Origin: Kiloniella laminariae
GTDB lineage: Bacteria > Pseudomonadota > Alphaproteobacteria > Kiloniellales > Kiloniellaceae
Length of the DNA: 64,000 nt
Reading direction: 5' to 3'
Assembly: GCF_027214005.1 (NCBI RefSeq)
Contig: NZ_JAPWGY010000008.1
Coordinates: 1-64,000, forward strand
In this document: piece after piece, positions 8,550-17,843 of the stretch
Layout: every line of letters begins with the position of its first letter
Numbering within the stretch: the stretch's first letter is position 1
Notes under the pieces: generated by a model
What the model saw: only the letters and a program-made list of their open reading frames with translations
Database searches by the model: none
What the model was told of the DNA's origin: nothing
Translations under genes and position numbers: made by a program

Positions 8550-10763
8550 TCAGTTGCGAATTTCCTGCATGAAGACATCGACTTCCCTGGACAATGTTTC
8601 CAGCTCGACAGCAAGCTTTCTGGAGGCGCTCAATACTGTTTCGGAAGCATCGCCCGTCTCTTCTGAGGCCTGCATGACCTCCTGAATGTTCTGAGACACC
8701 CGGGTTGTTCCATCCGCAGCCAGTCGTACGTTTCTCGACATCTCGCCTGTCGCAGAGGACTGCTCGGTTACCGCTGCGGCAATTGAACTGGTGATCTCGT
8801 CAACATTCCCCACCGCCAAAGTAACTTTCTTGATTGCCTCAGCCGCCTGCTGAACAGTGGAACGTATTGTCGAGATCTGGGTCGAGATATCATCCGTAGC
8901 CGAGCCGGTTTGTGTTGCCAGGTTTTTTACTTCTGACGCCACCACAGCAAATCCCTTGCCAGCATCGCCCGCCCTTGCGGCCTCGATTGTGGCGTTCAAT
9001 GCCAGAAGATTGGTTTGGTCCGCAATTTCGCTGATCAGATCAACAACGGCACCAATTTTCTCTGCCGCTTCTGACAAGCTATCCACAGCCTGATTGGTCT
9101 CTCTGGCATCCGAACTGACCTCACGAGAGGCCGTTGCCGCCAAGGCTGTTTGACGGCTGATTTCCTCAATGGATGAAGAAAGTTCTTCTGAGGCCGCGGC
9201 AACAGAATCAACATTAATCGATACATCTGACGAAGCCTGGGACGCCTGGGACGATTTTTGTTGCGCCCGTCCAGCAATGTCATTCATCCCCTGGGCTGTT
9301 GTGCTCAAGTCAGAAACAGAGGATTGAACCGTCGAAACAATGGCCTTGACCCGGCTGTTGAATTGATCGGCAAGGGCATTCATATCGGCCTTACGTTTGG
9401 CTTCAGCAACTGTTTTTGCCTCTTCACGTTCACGCCGTAGTCGTTCAACATTCAAGGCATTGTTCTTGAAAACCTCAAGCGCCCGGGCCATGGCACCTAT
9501 TTCATCGTTCTGCCCCGCGGAAACCTCGACTGTCAGATCGCCATTGGCAATATCACTCATGGCAGAAGACAAAACCACCAAACGCTCGATAATCATCCGG
9601 CCGACATAAAAGAAAACGATGAAAACCGCCAGAATTACCGAAAGAACCGAGATTGCCGATAGCCAGAACTTGCCCTCAGCAATTGCATCTTCAGAAACGG
9701 ATACGGAAGCCACAGCCCCTTCTGCCGCTCCTGAAACAACCTGGTTGATCAAGGCTGTAAGCTCCAGAGAAAGTTCGGTATTCCTCATCGATAAAACCTG
9801 GATTGTTTGCTGTTCGATTAACATGGCGCGCCGATAGGAAAAGACAGTTTCTTCGGTCAGCAACAGACTAAACAGCTTTTTGCCAAGTTCGCGTATCTTA
9901 ACGGCTTCGGCAGAGATATCATCGCTGATCAACGAAAGATTATTCTCGCTTCGTGCAACGGCCTTTCTGACCTCTTCTTCAGCGCCATCGACCACTGCAG
10001 GGTCTTTAGCCGAGATTGCTTCAGCAAGCTGGGCAAAGATAAAATTAATATCGACGCGCAAGCCAGATGAAACCTGATTTCTCGTCACAGATATCAGGAT
10101 TTCAATCAATTGATTGGTAACATCAGAACTGCCAAAAGCCTGATCAATTGAATCCTCGGCGGTTTTCTTTGCCTGTTCCTGATAAGGAATGACTGCTGTA
10201 TCAAAAGCGTACTTCAGGGACAGAAGCTCTGCCATCTTGGCTGAACCCTGGCTTTCCAGTTCCAGCTGTCGGGATACAGAATTATTGAGCTCTGAAAGAT
10301 TTGAAGAAATATCCCCCGCGACACGCCCAAGCCCCTCGCTAAGCGAGGCATCAAAATCTCCGGCTTTGAGCTCTTGTGTCAGACTCTCCAGCTCTTTTTC
10401 CCGCTCCTGAAGCGAGACATAAACCTTGTTTTTCTCATCCCTGTCCGGCGCAGAAATCAGTGCGGGTGCTGCTGTGGCTATTTTTGTTCCAATATCTGAC
10501 AACTTTAACGCCGTCGTCATCTGCGGCATACTGCGACTTGAAATTTGATCCAGGGACTGGTTCACTCCTTGAAAAGATATCCAGCCAACCAATCCCGCAA
10601 GGAGAGTTGTTGCAACGATACTTCCTACCGCAAGAAGCATCTTTACCTTAACACTTAATCCCCGTTGTCCCTCATCAGGTGATGTATGTTTGCCTTCGTG
10701 TAAATCAGGATTTTCGTTTGCAGGATTCTCAACGACATGAGAACCCGAAGTTGTTTCAGGCAT
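8550..10763 (-). CDS. Methyl-accepting chemotaxis protein
   Basis: Transmembrane chemoreceptor of 737 residues. A polar N-terminal tail (1-38) leads to the first membrane helix (about 42-64), a long periplasmic, largely helical sensor region of about 300 residues, a second helix ([16 protein letters not shown], near residue 370) and a HAMP linker. The signalling domain has the conserved hairpin tip [21 protein letters not shown] and flanking heptad repeats. There is no CheR-binding pentapeptide at the C-terminus. The ligand-binding part does not match a named sensor domain that I can identify. It is a single-gene unit, divergent from the MocR regulator gene, and no other chemotaxis gene is close. 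Confidence 0.88.
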   Translation of the reverse strand: MPETTSGSHVVENPANENPDLHEGKHTSPDEGQRGLSVKVKMLLAVGSIVATTLLAGLVGWISFQGVNQSLDQISSRSMPQMTTALKLSDIGTKIATAAPALISAPDRDEKNKVYVSLQEREKELESLTQELKAGDFDASLSEGLGRVAGDISSNLSELNNSVSRQLELESQGSAKMAELLSLKYAFDTAVIPYQEQAKKTAEDSIDQAFGSSDVTNQLIEILISVTRNQVSSGLRVDINFIFAQLAEAISAKDPAVVDGAEEEVRKAVARSENNLSLISDDISAEAVKIRELGKKLFSLLLTEETVFSYRRAMLIEQQTIQVLSMRNTELSLELTALINQVVSGAAEGAVASVSVSEDAIAEGKFWLSAISVLSVILAVFIVFFYVGRMIIERLVVLSSAMSDIANGDLTVEVSAGQNDEIGAMARALEVFKNNALNVERLRREREEAKTVAEAKRKADMNALADQFNSRVKAIVSTVQSSVSDLSTTAQGMNDIAGRAQQKSSQASQASSDVSINVDSVAAASEELSSSIEEISRQTALAATASREVSSDARETNQAVDSLSEAAEKIGAVVDLISEIADQTNLLALNATIEAARAGDAGKGFAVVASEVKNLATQTGSATDDISTQISTIRSTVQQAAEAIKKVTLAVGNVDEITSSIAAAVTEQSSATGEMSRNVRLAADGTTRVSQNIQEVMQASEETGDASETVLSASRKLAVELETLSREVDVFMQEIRN

Positions 10764-11121
10764 ATTCGTCTCCCCTGGAAGTCCCGAAGCTCAACCGACA
10801 CGATTTGAACAGATCACTTCCCGTATTTGATACACAGCTGACAAGTTTTTGGCCCGAACCACCCCGCAGGCACCTTTTTAAACAATGATCATAGGGGAAA
10901 ATGTCTTAAAATCTTCCTACCCGGAGATTTCAAGACCGGTTTCTCCAGATAAAAACCCCATGCATTTTCTATTATTTCACCCCTCACCGTAAGATCGGAG
11001 AAAGACCTGCAGTTAGAACCAGTACTCAGAACATGATGAGTCCAGAATAAAAGCGTGATATAGCCTTATGAACAAATGACTTAGATTGACGCAGAGAATC
11101 CGGATAATCAATAAAGGGGAT
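10764..11121. promoter_or_regulatory. Divergent promoter region of chemoreceptor and MocR genes
   Basis: A 358-base spacer with no gene. It holds one CTGGAC half-site on the minus strand (11040-11045) about 80 bases before the MocR start, which could serve autoregulation. I see no clear terminator or second half-site at proper spacing. Confidence 0.35.
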
Positions 11122-12618
11122 ATGCAGGTGGCCAGTGACATACTTTTTCATTTGGATAAAAACAGCCGTGAATCCCTGCAAAGCCAACTTAGACGAGCAA
11201 TCCTCAATGCCATTCTAAACAGTACTCTTCCTGCTGGTTTCAAGTTACCCTCCAGCCGAAAGCTCGCAAAAGATCTGGGTATTTCCCGCAACACGGCCAT
11301 TCTGGTTTACCAAAGCCTGACGGATGACGGCTATCTGGTCGCGCATGAAAGAAGCGGTCTTTTTGTTAACAAGGATTTTGTCGCAGGATTGGAACAATCA
11401 CGCCTGTCACCAGAAAAAGTCAGAGCCCCGCTCCGTAATCAGGAAAAAGATCCTGACTGGAACAGTCGCCTTTATCTGCGTCCGTCAGATCTGGATTACC
11501 TTAACCTTCCCAAGAACTGGCAACACAAACCCTATCCTTTTATTTATGGCCAGCCGGACCGCGGGTTGTTTCCGCTGACGGCCTGGAGGGAATGCAGCAG
11601 GTTAGCTCTCAGTACCCGCGATATGGCGGACTGGATCCACGACGACAAGATCTATGATGACCCTCAATTGGTCGAACAGATCAGAACCCGCCTGTTACCA
11701 GCAAGAGGAATACATGTGTCAAGTGACCAGATACTGGTTACGCTGGGCGGGCAAAATGCGCTCTACATGCTTGCAGGACTACTTGTTCGCAAGAATACGC
11801 GGGTTGCTATTGAAAATCCCGGTTATCCGGATGCCAAAAATATCATGCGGCTTTTTACAGAAAAACTGACCCCGATTCCCGTTGATGAACAGGGCATGGT
11901 CGTCGATGAACGCCTGAATGACTGTGATTACGCCTTTGTCACACCAAGCCACCAGTGCCCGACAACAGTAACCATGCCTTTGTCACGGCGCTGCAAGCTG
12001 CTTGAAAAAGCAGAAGAACAGGATTTTATAGTCATAGAAGACGACTATGAAAACGAGATCAACTATTTCAAATCCGCCAGTCCCTCGCTCAAGGCCCTTG
12101 ATACCAATAATCGGGTTATATATATCAGCAGCCTTTCCAAAACCTTGTTTCCTGGGTTGCGTGTTGGATATGTTGTCGCAGCACCCGAACTGATCGCTCA
12201 GTTAAGCGATTTCCGCCGCCTTGTTGTCCGCTATACCCCCAGCAATAATCAGCGAACCGTCGCCCTGTTCCTTTCCCACGGCTATTATGACAGCCTTATC
12301 TATAGCCTGAGAAAACGTTGGCATCGCCGTTGGGAAGCGGTGAGTGAGGCACTGGATAGCTTTTTGCCGCAGTGCAGCTATCCTCATTCTTCAGGTGGTA
12401 CGTCCTACTGGGTTAGGGTCCCGGAACAGCTCAGCGCAGACACTTTAGTCAAGGAAGCTTACAATGACGGGGTTTTGATTGAATCTGGACGCCCATTTTT
12501 TCTCGAACGTCCTGCTCCTGATACCTATATCCGAATAGGGTTTACATCCATAGAAACGGCCAAGATCGAGCCGGGTATCAAACAGCTGGCAAGCACGATT
12601 GAACATCTTGTGAAATAA
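11122..12618 (+). CDS. MocR-family (GntR/aminotransferase) transcriptional regulator, TauR-like
   Basis: A 498-residue regulator with an N-terminal GntR winged helix (about 18-85, with LPSSRKLAKDLGISRNTA) joined to a fold-type I aminotransferase-like domain. The PLP-binding lysine is Lys340 in SSLSKTLFPGLRVGYVV. Proteins of this family sense an amine through PLP and activate or repress catabolic genes. The ATG at 11122 is used, though GTG at 11128 has better spacing from GGGG (11116-11119) and a TTG at 11086 is also open. The position upstream of pta-soeABC fits TauR, the taurine regulator, as do the tandem CTGGAC sequences just beyond its stop. PdxR- or GabR-like function cannot be excluded. 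Confidence 0.8.
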   Translation: MQVASDILFHLDKNSRESLQSQLRRAILNAILNSTLPAGFKLPSSRKLAKDLGISRNTAILVYQSLTDDGYLVAHERSGLFVNKDFVAGLEQSRLSPEKVRAPLRNQEKDPDWNSRLYLRPSDLDYLNLPKNWQHKPYPFIYGQPDRGLFPLTAWRECSRLALSTRDMADWIHDDKIYDDPQLVEQIRTRLLPARGIHVSSDQILVTLGGQNALYMLAGLLVRKNTRVAIENPGYPDAKNIMRLFTEKLTPIPVDEQGMVVDERLNDCDYAFVTPSHQCPTTVTMPLSRRCKLLEKAEEQDFIVIEDDYENEINYFKSASPSLKALDTNNRVIYISSLSKTLFPGLRVGYVVAAPELIAQLSDFRRLVVRYTPSNNQRTVALFLSHGYYDSLIYSLRKRWHRRWEAVSEALDSFLPQCSYPHSSGGTSYWVRVPEQLSADTLVKEAYNDGVLIESGRPFFLERPAPDTYIRIGFTSIETAKIEPGIKQLASTIEHLVK

Positions 12619-12660
12619 CGAGGTCCCTGCCCCCTGCTTATCTTTACAGGCTATACCAGA

Positions 12661-12686
12661 CTGGACCATTCAGAACTGGACCCATC
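12661..12686 (+). promoter_or_regulatory. Tandem CTGGAC operator-like repeats (with copy 3 of AACTGGACCCATC)
   Basis: Two direct CTGGAC units at 12661-12666 and 12676-12681, fifteen bases apart, lie 43 bases after the MocR gene and upstream of pta. MocR regulators bind direct repeats, and the TauR site is reported, as I recall, as paired CTGGAC-type repeats. The second unit lies in AACTGGACCCATC (12674-12686), which recurs at 8.5 kb and, as a 12-mer, at 2.7 kb. Confidence 0.55.
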
Positions 12687-12831
12687 GAAAGGCTCCATAT
12701 GGAGCTAGTCGCAACCTCACTCGCGATAAAGAATTGCTGTAGAACAATTAAATCTGATCAGACGGTGCTTCGTACGCCGGAACAGAATTAATAAAAACAG
12801 CAAAACCAAAAGGTTTCGCAGGAGGTGTTGT

Positions 12832-12945
12832 ATGTTGAGTTGTGAACTCACCCGTATAATCGATAAGATAATCAGGCATTTTGTAAATTTCAAAGTGCTG
12901 CTCCCCCTGTTTTCACCAGTTCACGTCCCTGTCAAACGGAAGTGA
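12832..12945 (+). CDS. Candidate 37-residue leader peptide upstream of pta
   Basis: An ATG at 12832 is preceded by AGGAGGT (12820-12826), the best ribosome site in this part of the window. The frame encodes 37 residues, begins MLSCELTRIIDKIIRHF and stops at 12943-12945. It resembles no protein I know and does not match the start of Xsc. It lies between the tandem CTGGAC repeats and a terminator-like hairpin 44 bases beyond its stop, so a regulatory leader is more likely than an independent function. Chance occurrence remains possible. Confidence 0.4.
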   Translation: MLSCELTRIIDKIIRHFVNFKVLLPLFSPVHVPVKRK

Positions 12946-12961
12946 AGAAGCTGCTGAGGTG

Positions 12962-13026
12962 TCCCGACGACCTTCAGCATAAACTCATCGGGAGTGATTC
13001 TGAAACAAGGAGAACTCCCGGTTTTT
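12962..13026 (+). promoter_or_regulatory. Possible attenuator: alternative hairpins before pta
   Basis: CGGGAGT (12989-12995) can pair with ACTCCCG (13014-13020), followed by GTTTTT, as in an intrinsic terminator with an 18-base loop. TCCCGA (12962-12967) can instead pair with TCGGGA (12988-12993), which would break the first hairpin. This is a terminator/antiterminator layout about 60 bases upstream of pta. The terminator stem is only seven base pairs with a large loop, so strength is uncertain. Confidence 0.4.
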
Positions 13027-13084
13027 CATTTGAAATCGACTTTACACAGTCCAGGCGAGCAGGCGTACAAATGAGATTTCGTCA

Positions 13085-14002
13085 ATGTTAAGCCAACATC
13101 CTGTTGAATGCCCAATCACCCTGATTAATTCGGCTGCCGCGCATGGGCCGATACGAACGGCGATTGTAAATGCGGTTACCCCCATCGCAATGGAAAGTGC
13201 CTTTCTCGCAGCACGAGCACGGCTTATTGAGCCGGTATTGATAGGCAATAAAGAAACGATAAAAACGCTGGCCGCAGAGTTTGAATGGGAGACCTGCCAT
13301 CTGGAAATCCATGATGCTTCAGATGAAGAAGCCGCTGCCGCCTGTGCTGTTGAATTAGCACGGAACAAAATGGTTGGCGCCTTGATGAAAGGCCAAATCC
13401 ATACCGATATTTTTATGAAGGCAATCATTGATCGCTCAAAGGGATTACGGAGAGAAGGTCGTCTCTCACACGCCTTTTACATGTCGGTGCCGGATTCAGA
13501 TCGCATCGTTGTGATCACAGACGCAGCAATTAATATCGCGCCAGATCTGGAAACAAAAAAATCAATAATTCTCAATGCTGTAAAGATGCTTCATGCACTG
13601 GGAAACAAGCATCCAAAAGTAGCGATCCTTTCTGCAAGTGAAGAAGAAAACCCGCGGATCCCCTCAAGCATGGAAGCTGCAGAACTCACACGCTGGGCGA
13701 AAACCTCAATCAGTAATGCCGATGTTTTTGGCCCCATGGCTCTGGATAATGCAATCTCGCCCGAAGCAGCCCGGATCAAAGGGATAGAAAATGCAGTCGC
13801 CGGACAGGCAGATATTCTGGTTGTTCCCAATATTGAAACCGGCAATGCCCTGTTCAAGCAGCTGGTTTATTGCGATAGCGCCTGTGCTGCAGGTGTCGTC
13901 CTCGGTGCTTCGGTCCCTATCGTTCTTACCAGCCGTGCCGATCCGCCAGCCGCACGTTTGGCGAGCATGGCTATTGCAACCATAGTTGCTCAATATGTAT
14001 AA
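13085..14002 (+). CDS. pta: Phosphate acetyl/butyryltransferase
   Basis: A 305-residue enzyme of the phosphotransacylase family, converting acetyl phosphate and CoA to acetyl-CoA and phosphate, or the butyryl equivalent. It shows the family patterns 'LINSAAAHGPIRTAIVNAV', 'GALMKGQIHTDIFMKA' and 'DAAINIAPDLETKKSII', and lacks the long N-terminal extension of large Pta enzymes. In sulfonate degraders a short Pta of this type follows xsc and uses the acetyl phosphate made from sulfoacetaldehyde. Here it is followed by soeABC but no xsc gene is present. A six-codon frame at 13071-13091 overlaps its start, and the ribosome site is weak, so translation may be coupled. Confidence 0.82.
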   Translation: MLSQHPVECPITLINSAAAHGPIRTAIVNAVTPIAMESAFLAARARLIEPVLIGNKETIKTLAAEFEWETCHLEIHDASDEEAAAACAVELARNKMVGALMKGQIHTDIFMKAIIDRSKGLRREGRLSHAFYMSVPDSDRIVVITDAAINIAPDLETKKSIILNAVKMLHALGNKHPKVAILSASEEENPRIPSSMEAAELTRWAKTSISNADVFGPMALDNAISPEAARIKGIENAVAGQADILVVPNIETGNALFKQLVYCDSACAAGVVLGASVPIVLTSRADPPAARLASMAIATIVAQYV

Positions 14003-14103
14003 ACATCTTGAACAGCTGTTTAAGAAATAACGAACTTAACAATCAGCTATAACTCTACCAAAAATAAAAAAAGATCAGGGTTGCTACAGGATGGAGATAA
14101 AAT

Positions 14104-17055
14104 ATGAGCTTCTTGCCCACGTCCAAACAGGAGCAGGTTGAGACCTCTCCCCATGTATCGGACGAGGTAAAGACAACAACCTGTTACATGTGCGCCTGTC
14201 GTTGCGGCATCAAAGTACATTTAAGAGGAGACCAGATCCGCTACATCGAAGGAAATCCGGACCATCCCGTCAATAAAGGGGTGCTTTGTGCCAAGGGTTC
14301 TGCCGGGATCATGCAGCATAACTCGCCAGCACGCCTGAGCAAACCCTTGTTGCGAACTGGTGAAAGAGGCTCTGGCCAGTTCAAGGAAATCGAGTGGGAG
14401 GAAGCGCTGGAGCTGGCAACCGGGTGGCTCGGGAATATCAGAAAAACCGACCCGGCCAAGCTAGCTTTCTTCACTGGGCGCGATCAATCACAGAGCCTTA
14501 CCGGCTGGTGGGCCGCAAAATTCGGCACCAGAAACTTTGCTGCCCATGGCGGTTTTTGTTCCGTCAATATGGCTGCAGCTGGACTTTATACCGCGGGTGG
14601 GTCCTTCTGGGAGTTTGGCGAACCCGACTGGGATCTGACCAAGTATCTTTTGATGTTCGGGGTTGCCGAAGACCATGACTCGAACCCGATCAAAATCGGT
14701 CTGGGCAAGCTAAAGGGACGCAAAGGTACCAAGTTTGTCTCGGTCAATCCGGTTCGCACGGGTTATTCCGGCATTGCCGATGAATGGATCGGGATCAGAC
14801 CCGGCACAGATGGACTGTTTGTTTTTGCCCTGATCCATGAACTGCTCAAGGCAGAAAAAATCGACTGGCAATACCTCTCACGCTATACCAATGCCGTCTG
14901 GCTGGTTATCCAGAATCCCGGTGCCGCAGACGACGGCCTTTTTGCCCGCGATGCCGAGGGAAACCCTCTGTGTTTCGATGCCGCAAAAAAGACACTGGTT
15001 TCTGCAAACAATCCCGATACGCAACCAACTCTTGTTGGTGAATACACCCTTCCCGATGGCCATAAGGCGGTCCCTGCTTTCCAGTTGATGGCAGAACGGT
15101 ACCTTGATCCAAAGTACGCCCCGGATGCTGTCGCCGAACAAATTGGTTACAGCGCCTCCAACATCCGGCGCATTGCCGCCGAAATTGCCGAGGTTGCCTT
15201 TGAGCAGGAAATTGTGCTGGACGTTCCCTGGACCGATTGGGCTGGCCGTCAACAGGACAAGATGATCGGCCGTCCGGTTTCCATGCACGCCATGCGGGGG
15301 ATTTCTGCGCATTCCAATGGGTTTCACACCTGCCGGGCCATACATGTTTTACAGATGTTGCTGGGCTCGATTGATGTGCCCGGTGGCTTTAGGCACAAGC
15401 CACCTTTCCCGCGCCCCTGTCCTCCCGGCCCGAAACCCTCAGGACAGGATTCAATCGCAGACACCCCCCTGCCCGGCATGCCATTGGGCTTTCCGACTGG
15501 GCCTGAAGACCTTCTCGTGGAAAAAGATGGCAGCCCCAAAAGGATCGACAAGGCCTATAGCTGGGAGTTCCCTCTGGCCTCTCACGGCCTGATGCATATG
15601 GTCATTCACAATGCCTGGAAAGGCGATCCCTATCCGGTGGACACTCTGTTCATGTATATGGCGAACATGAGCTGGAACAGTTCCATGAATGTGCCGGGAA
15701 CCATTAAGTATCTCACTGATAAAAACGAGGATGGCAGCTACAAGATCCCTCGGATCATCTATTCCGATGCCTATCATTCAGAGATGGTGGCTTACGCCGA
15801 TCTAATCCTGCCGGATACAACCTACCTGGAGCGCTGGGATTGCATCTCTCTTCTGGATCGTCCGATCTGTAGCGCCCATGGGCCCGCTGATTCAATTCGC
15901 CAGCCTGTGATCAAGCCGGATCGCGATGTGCGCGCTTTTCAGGAAGTCCTGTTAGATCTTGGTGCCCGCCTTGGGTTACCTGGCATGGTCAAGGAAGACG
16001 GATCGCCTGCCTATCCCGGTGGCTATGCTGACTATATTACCAATCACGAGCGATCACCCGGTGTTGGACCTCTGGCAGGCTGGCGGGGAGAAGATGGCAA
16101 AAATCACGGCAAAGGCACCCCGAACAAGGACCAGCTCCAACGTTATATTGATAACGGATGTTTCTGGTCCGACGAGTTCACTCCTGAACAGTCCTATTTC
16201 AAATTTGCCAATCGCTCTTATCTGGATCGGGCGCAATCTATGTGCTGGATCCCGACAGCGGATCGTATTGTCATGCAAATCTATTCTGAACCAATGCAGA
16301 AATTCCGCCTTGCTGCCCGCGGGCATGGCAAAATCCAGCCACCAGATCATCTGCGCAGCCGGATTGAAGAGAGTTTTGACCCTCTGCCATTATGGTATCA
16401 ACCGCTTGAAGAAAAAGCCTTTGATGGCGAAGATTATCCTTTACATGCCATCACCCAACGCCCGATGCATATGTATCACAGCTGGGGGTCACAAAATGCC
16501 TGGTTACGCCAGATTACGGCACAAAACCGCCTGTTCATAAATCAGAAAACGGCTGAAAAACAAGGCATTGTGGATGATGACTGGATCTGGGTTATCTCCC
16601 CGCATGGCAAGGTAAAAACCCAGGTGCGTTTAATGAGCGGGGTTAACCCCGACACCATCTGGACCTGGAATGCCATTGGCAAGCGCAAAGGCACCTGGGG
16701 GCTGAATACAACGGCTCCGGAATCAAACAAAGGTTTCCTGCTCAATCATATTATTTCCGAACTGCTGCCCCCCAGAGCAGATGGTTATCGCTATTCCAAT
16801 TCCGATCCGGTTACTGGGCAGGCGGCCTGGTACGACCTGAGAGTGCGCATTGAAAAATGTGATGCTTACGAAGAAGCTGTGACAGAACCGATCTTTGATG
16901 CCCTGCCGCCCCTTCCAAACGCACCGGGACAACTGGCCGTTCTGCGTTATGGAGAGAGTTTTCCGAAAACCAAAACAGATAAGCCCAAACCAGAAACAGA
17001 AATTCATGAACCTGTCATGGTAAAACAGCCGATCGTGAAAGGAGAAGGCCTATGA
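14104..17055 (+). CDS. soeA: Sulfite dehydrogenase SoeA-like molybdopterin catalytic subunit
   Basis: A 983-residue member of the DMSO reductase (CISM) family. The N-terminus binds one [4Fe-4S] cluster through Cys27, Cys30, Cys34 and Cys62, followed by the molybdopterin guanine dinucleotide domains and a C-terminal cap. No twin-arginine signal is present, consistent with a cytoplasm-facing enzyme like SoeA, which oxidises sulfite to sulfate. The motifs 'GRDQSQSLTGWWAAKFGT' and 'HGGFCSVNMAAAGLYTAGG' match the SoeA branch as I remember it. Ribosome site GGAG is nine bases before the ATG. The stop overlaps the start of the iron-sulfur subunit gene. Other substrates (polysulfide, thiosulfate, tetrathionate) are used by related CISM enzymes, so activity is inferred partly from context. 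Confidence 0.78.
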   Translation: MSFLPTSKQEQVETSPHVSDEVKTTTCYMCACRCGIKVHLRGDQIRYIEGNPDHPVNKGVLCAKGSAGIMQHNSPARLSKPLLRTGERGSGQFKEIEWEEALELATGWLGNIRKTDPAKLAFFTGRDQSQSLTGWWAAKFGTRNFAAHGGFCSVNMAAAGLYTAGGSFWEFGEPDWDLTKYLLMFGVAEDHDSNPIKIGLGKLKGRKGTKFVSVNPVRTGYSGIADEWIGIRPGTDGLFVFALIHELLKAEKIDWQYLSRYTNAVWLVIQNPGAADDGLFARDAEGNPLCFDAAKKTLVSANNPDTQPTLVGEYTLPDGHKAVPAFQLMAERYLDPKYAPDAVAEQIGYSASNIRRIAAEIAEVAFEQEIVLDVPWTDWAGRQQDKMIGRPVSMHAMRGISAHSNGFHTCRAIHVLQMLLGSIDVPGGFRHKPPFPRPCPPGPKPSGQDSIADTPLPGMPLGFPTGPEDLLVEKDGSPKRIDKAYSWEFPLASHGLMHMVIHNAWKGDPYPVDTLFMYMANMSWNSSMNVPGTIKYLTDKNEDGSYKIPRIIYSDAYHSEMVAYADLILPDTTYLERWDCISLLDRPICSAHGPADSIRQPVIKPDRDVRAFQEVLLDLGARLGLPGMVKEDGSPAYPGGYADYITNHERSPGVGPLAGWRGEDGKNHGKGTPNKDQLQRYIDNGCFWSDEFTPEQSYFKFANRSYLDRAQSMCWIPTADRIVMQIYSEPMQKFRLAARGHGKIQPPDHLRSRIEESFDPLPLWYQPLEEKAFDGEDYPLHAITQRPMHMYHSWGSQNAWLRQITAQNRLFINQKTAEKQGIVDDDWIWVISPHGKVKTQVRLMSGVNPDTIWTWNAIGKRKGTWGLNTTAPESNKGFLLNHIISELLPPRADGYRYSNSDPVTGQAAWYDLRVRIEKCDAYEEAVTEPIFDALPPLPNAPGQLAVLRYGESFPKTKTDKPKPETEIHEPVMVKQPIVKGEGL

Positions 17056-17804
17056 CCTGCCTTCCTTCTGTCAGCCCGACAAAAAAACTGGGACTGGTCA
17101 TTGATCTGGATATCTGTGTCGGTTGCCATGCTTGCGCGGTGAATTGCAAGGAATGGAATACAGGGGGGCATTCTGCCCCTCTGACCGATCTCGACCCCTA
17201 TGGGGCTGACCCAAACGGCGTCTGGTTTAACCGTATCCACAGCTTTGAGGTTGTGGATGAAGACAACGACAGCAAAACCGTTCACTTTCCCAAAAGCTGT
17301 CTGCATTGCGATGATGCCCCCTGTGTTACGGTTTGCCCGACGGGAGCCTCCTACAAACGCGAAGAAGACGGGATTGTACTGGTTGATGCCGACAAATGCA
17401 TCGGCTGCAAACTCTGTTCCTGGGCCTGTGCTTATGGCGCACGGGAATATGACGAAGATGTCGGCATCATGAAAAAATGCACCCTCTGCGTTGACCGGAT
17501 CTACAACGAGAACCTGCCAGAGGCTTCGCGGGTTCCGGCCTGTGTTTCCACCTGCCCCGTCGGGGCCAGGTCTTTTGGTGATCTGAACGATCCACAATCT
17601 GCCGTCAGTCAGCTGGTCGTTGATCGCGGCGGTTTCGACCTGATGGCAGAGCTTGATTATAAACCGGTCAACAAATACCTGCCACCGCGCCCCAAACAAA
17701 ACGAACACAGCTGCAGCTCAGGCAAGCCAAAACAACTTACTCCCATTGCCACTGAAAAGGCCGGACTCTTTGCCCGCTGGGCCGACAAGGTATTGTCCCT
17801 GTGA
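17052..17804 (+). CDS. soeB: Sulfite dehydrogenase SoeB-like iron-sulfur subunit
   Basis: Electron-transfer subunit of 250 residues with sixteen cysteines arranged for four [4Fe-4S] clusters: Cys22/25/28/32, 83/86/91/95, 116/119/122/126 and 143/146/164/168. It passes electrons from the molybdenum subunit to the membrane anchor. No export signal is present, so the pair stays on the cytoplasmic side. It overlaps soeA by four bases (ATGA) and is 39 bases ahead of the anchor gene. The C-terminus has an extra tail of about 40 residues after the last cluster, Lys-rich and probably flexible. Confidence 0.82.
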   Translation: MTCLPSVSPTKKLGLVIDLDICVGCHACAVNCKEWNTGGHSAPLTDLDPYGADPNGVWFNRIHSFEVVDEDNDSKTVHFPKSCLHCDDAPCVTVCPTGASYKREEDGIVLVDADKCIGCKLCSWACAYGAREYDEDVGIMKKCTLCVDRIYNENLPEASRVPACVSTCPVGARSFGDLNDPQSAVSQLVVDRGGFDLMAELDYKPVNKYLPPRPKQNEHSCSSGKPKQLTPIATEKAGLFARWADKVLSL

Positions 17805-17843
17805 ACAAGGTTTTATCGACTAAATCAACACAAGAGGTTCTCC

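Noticed and set aside
12619-13084. Remnant of xsc between the MocR gene and pta
   Set aside because: I looked for Xsc-like thiamine enzyme motifs in this stretch and saw none; only the leader frame and hairpins are visible.
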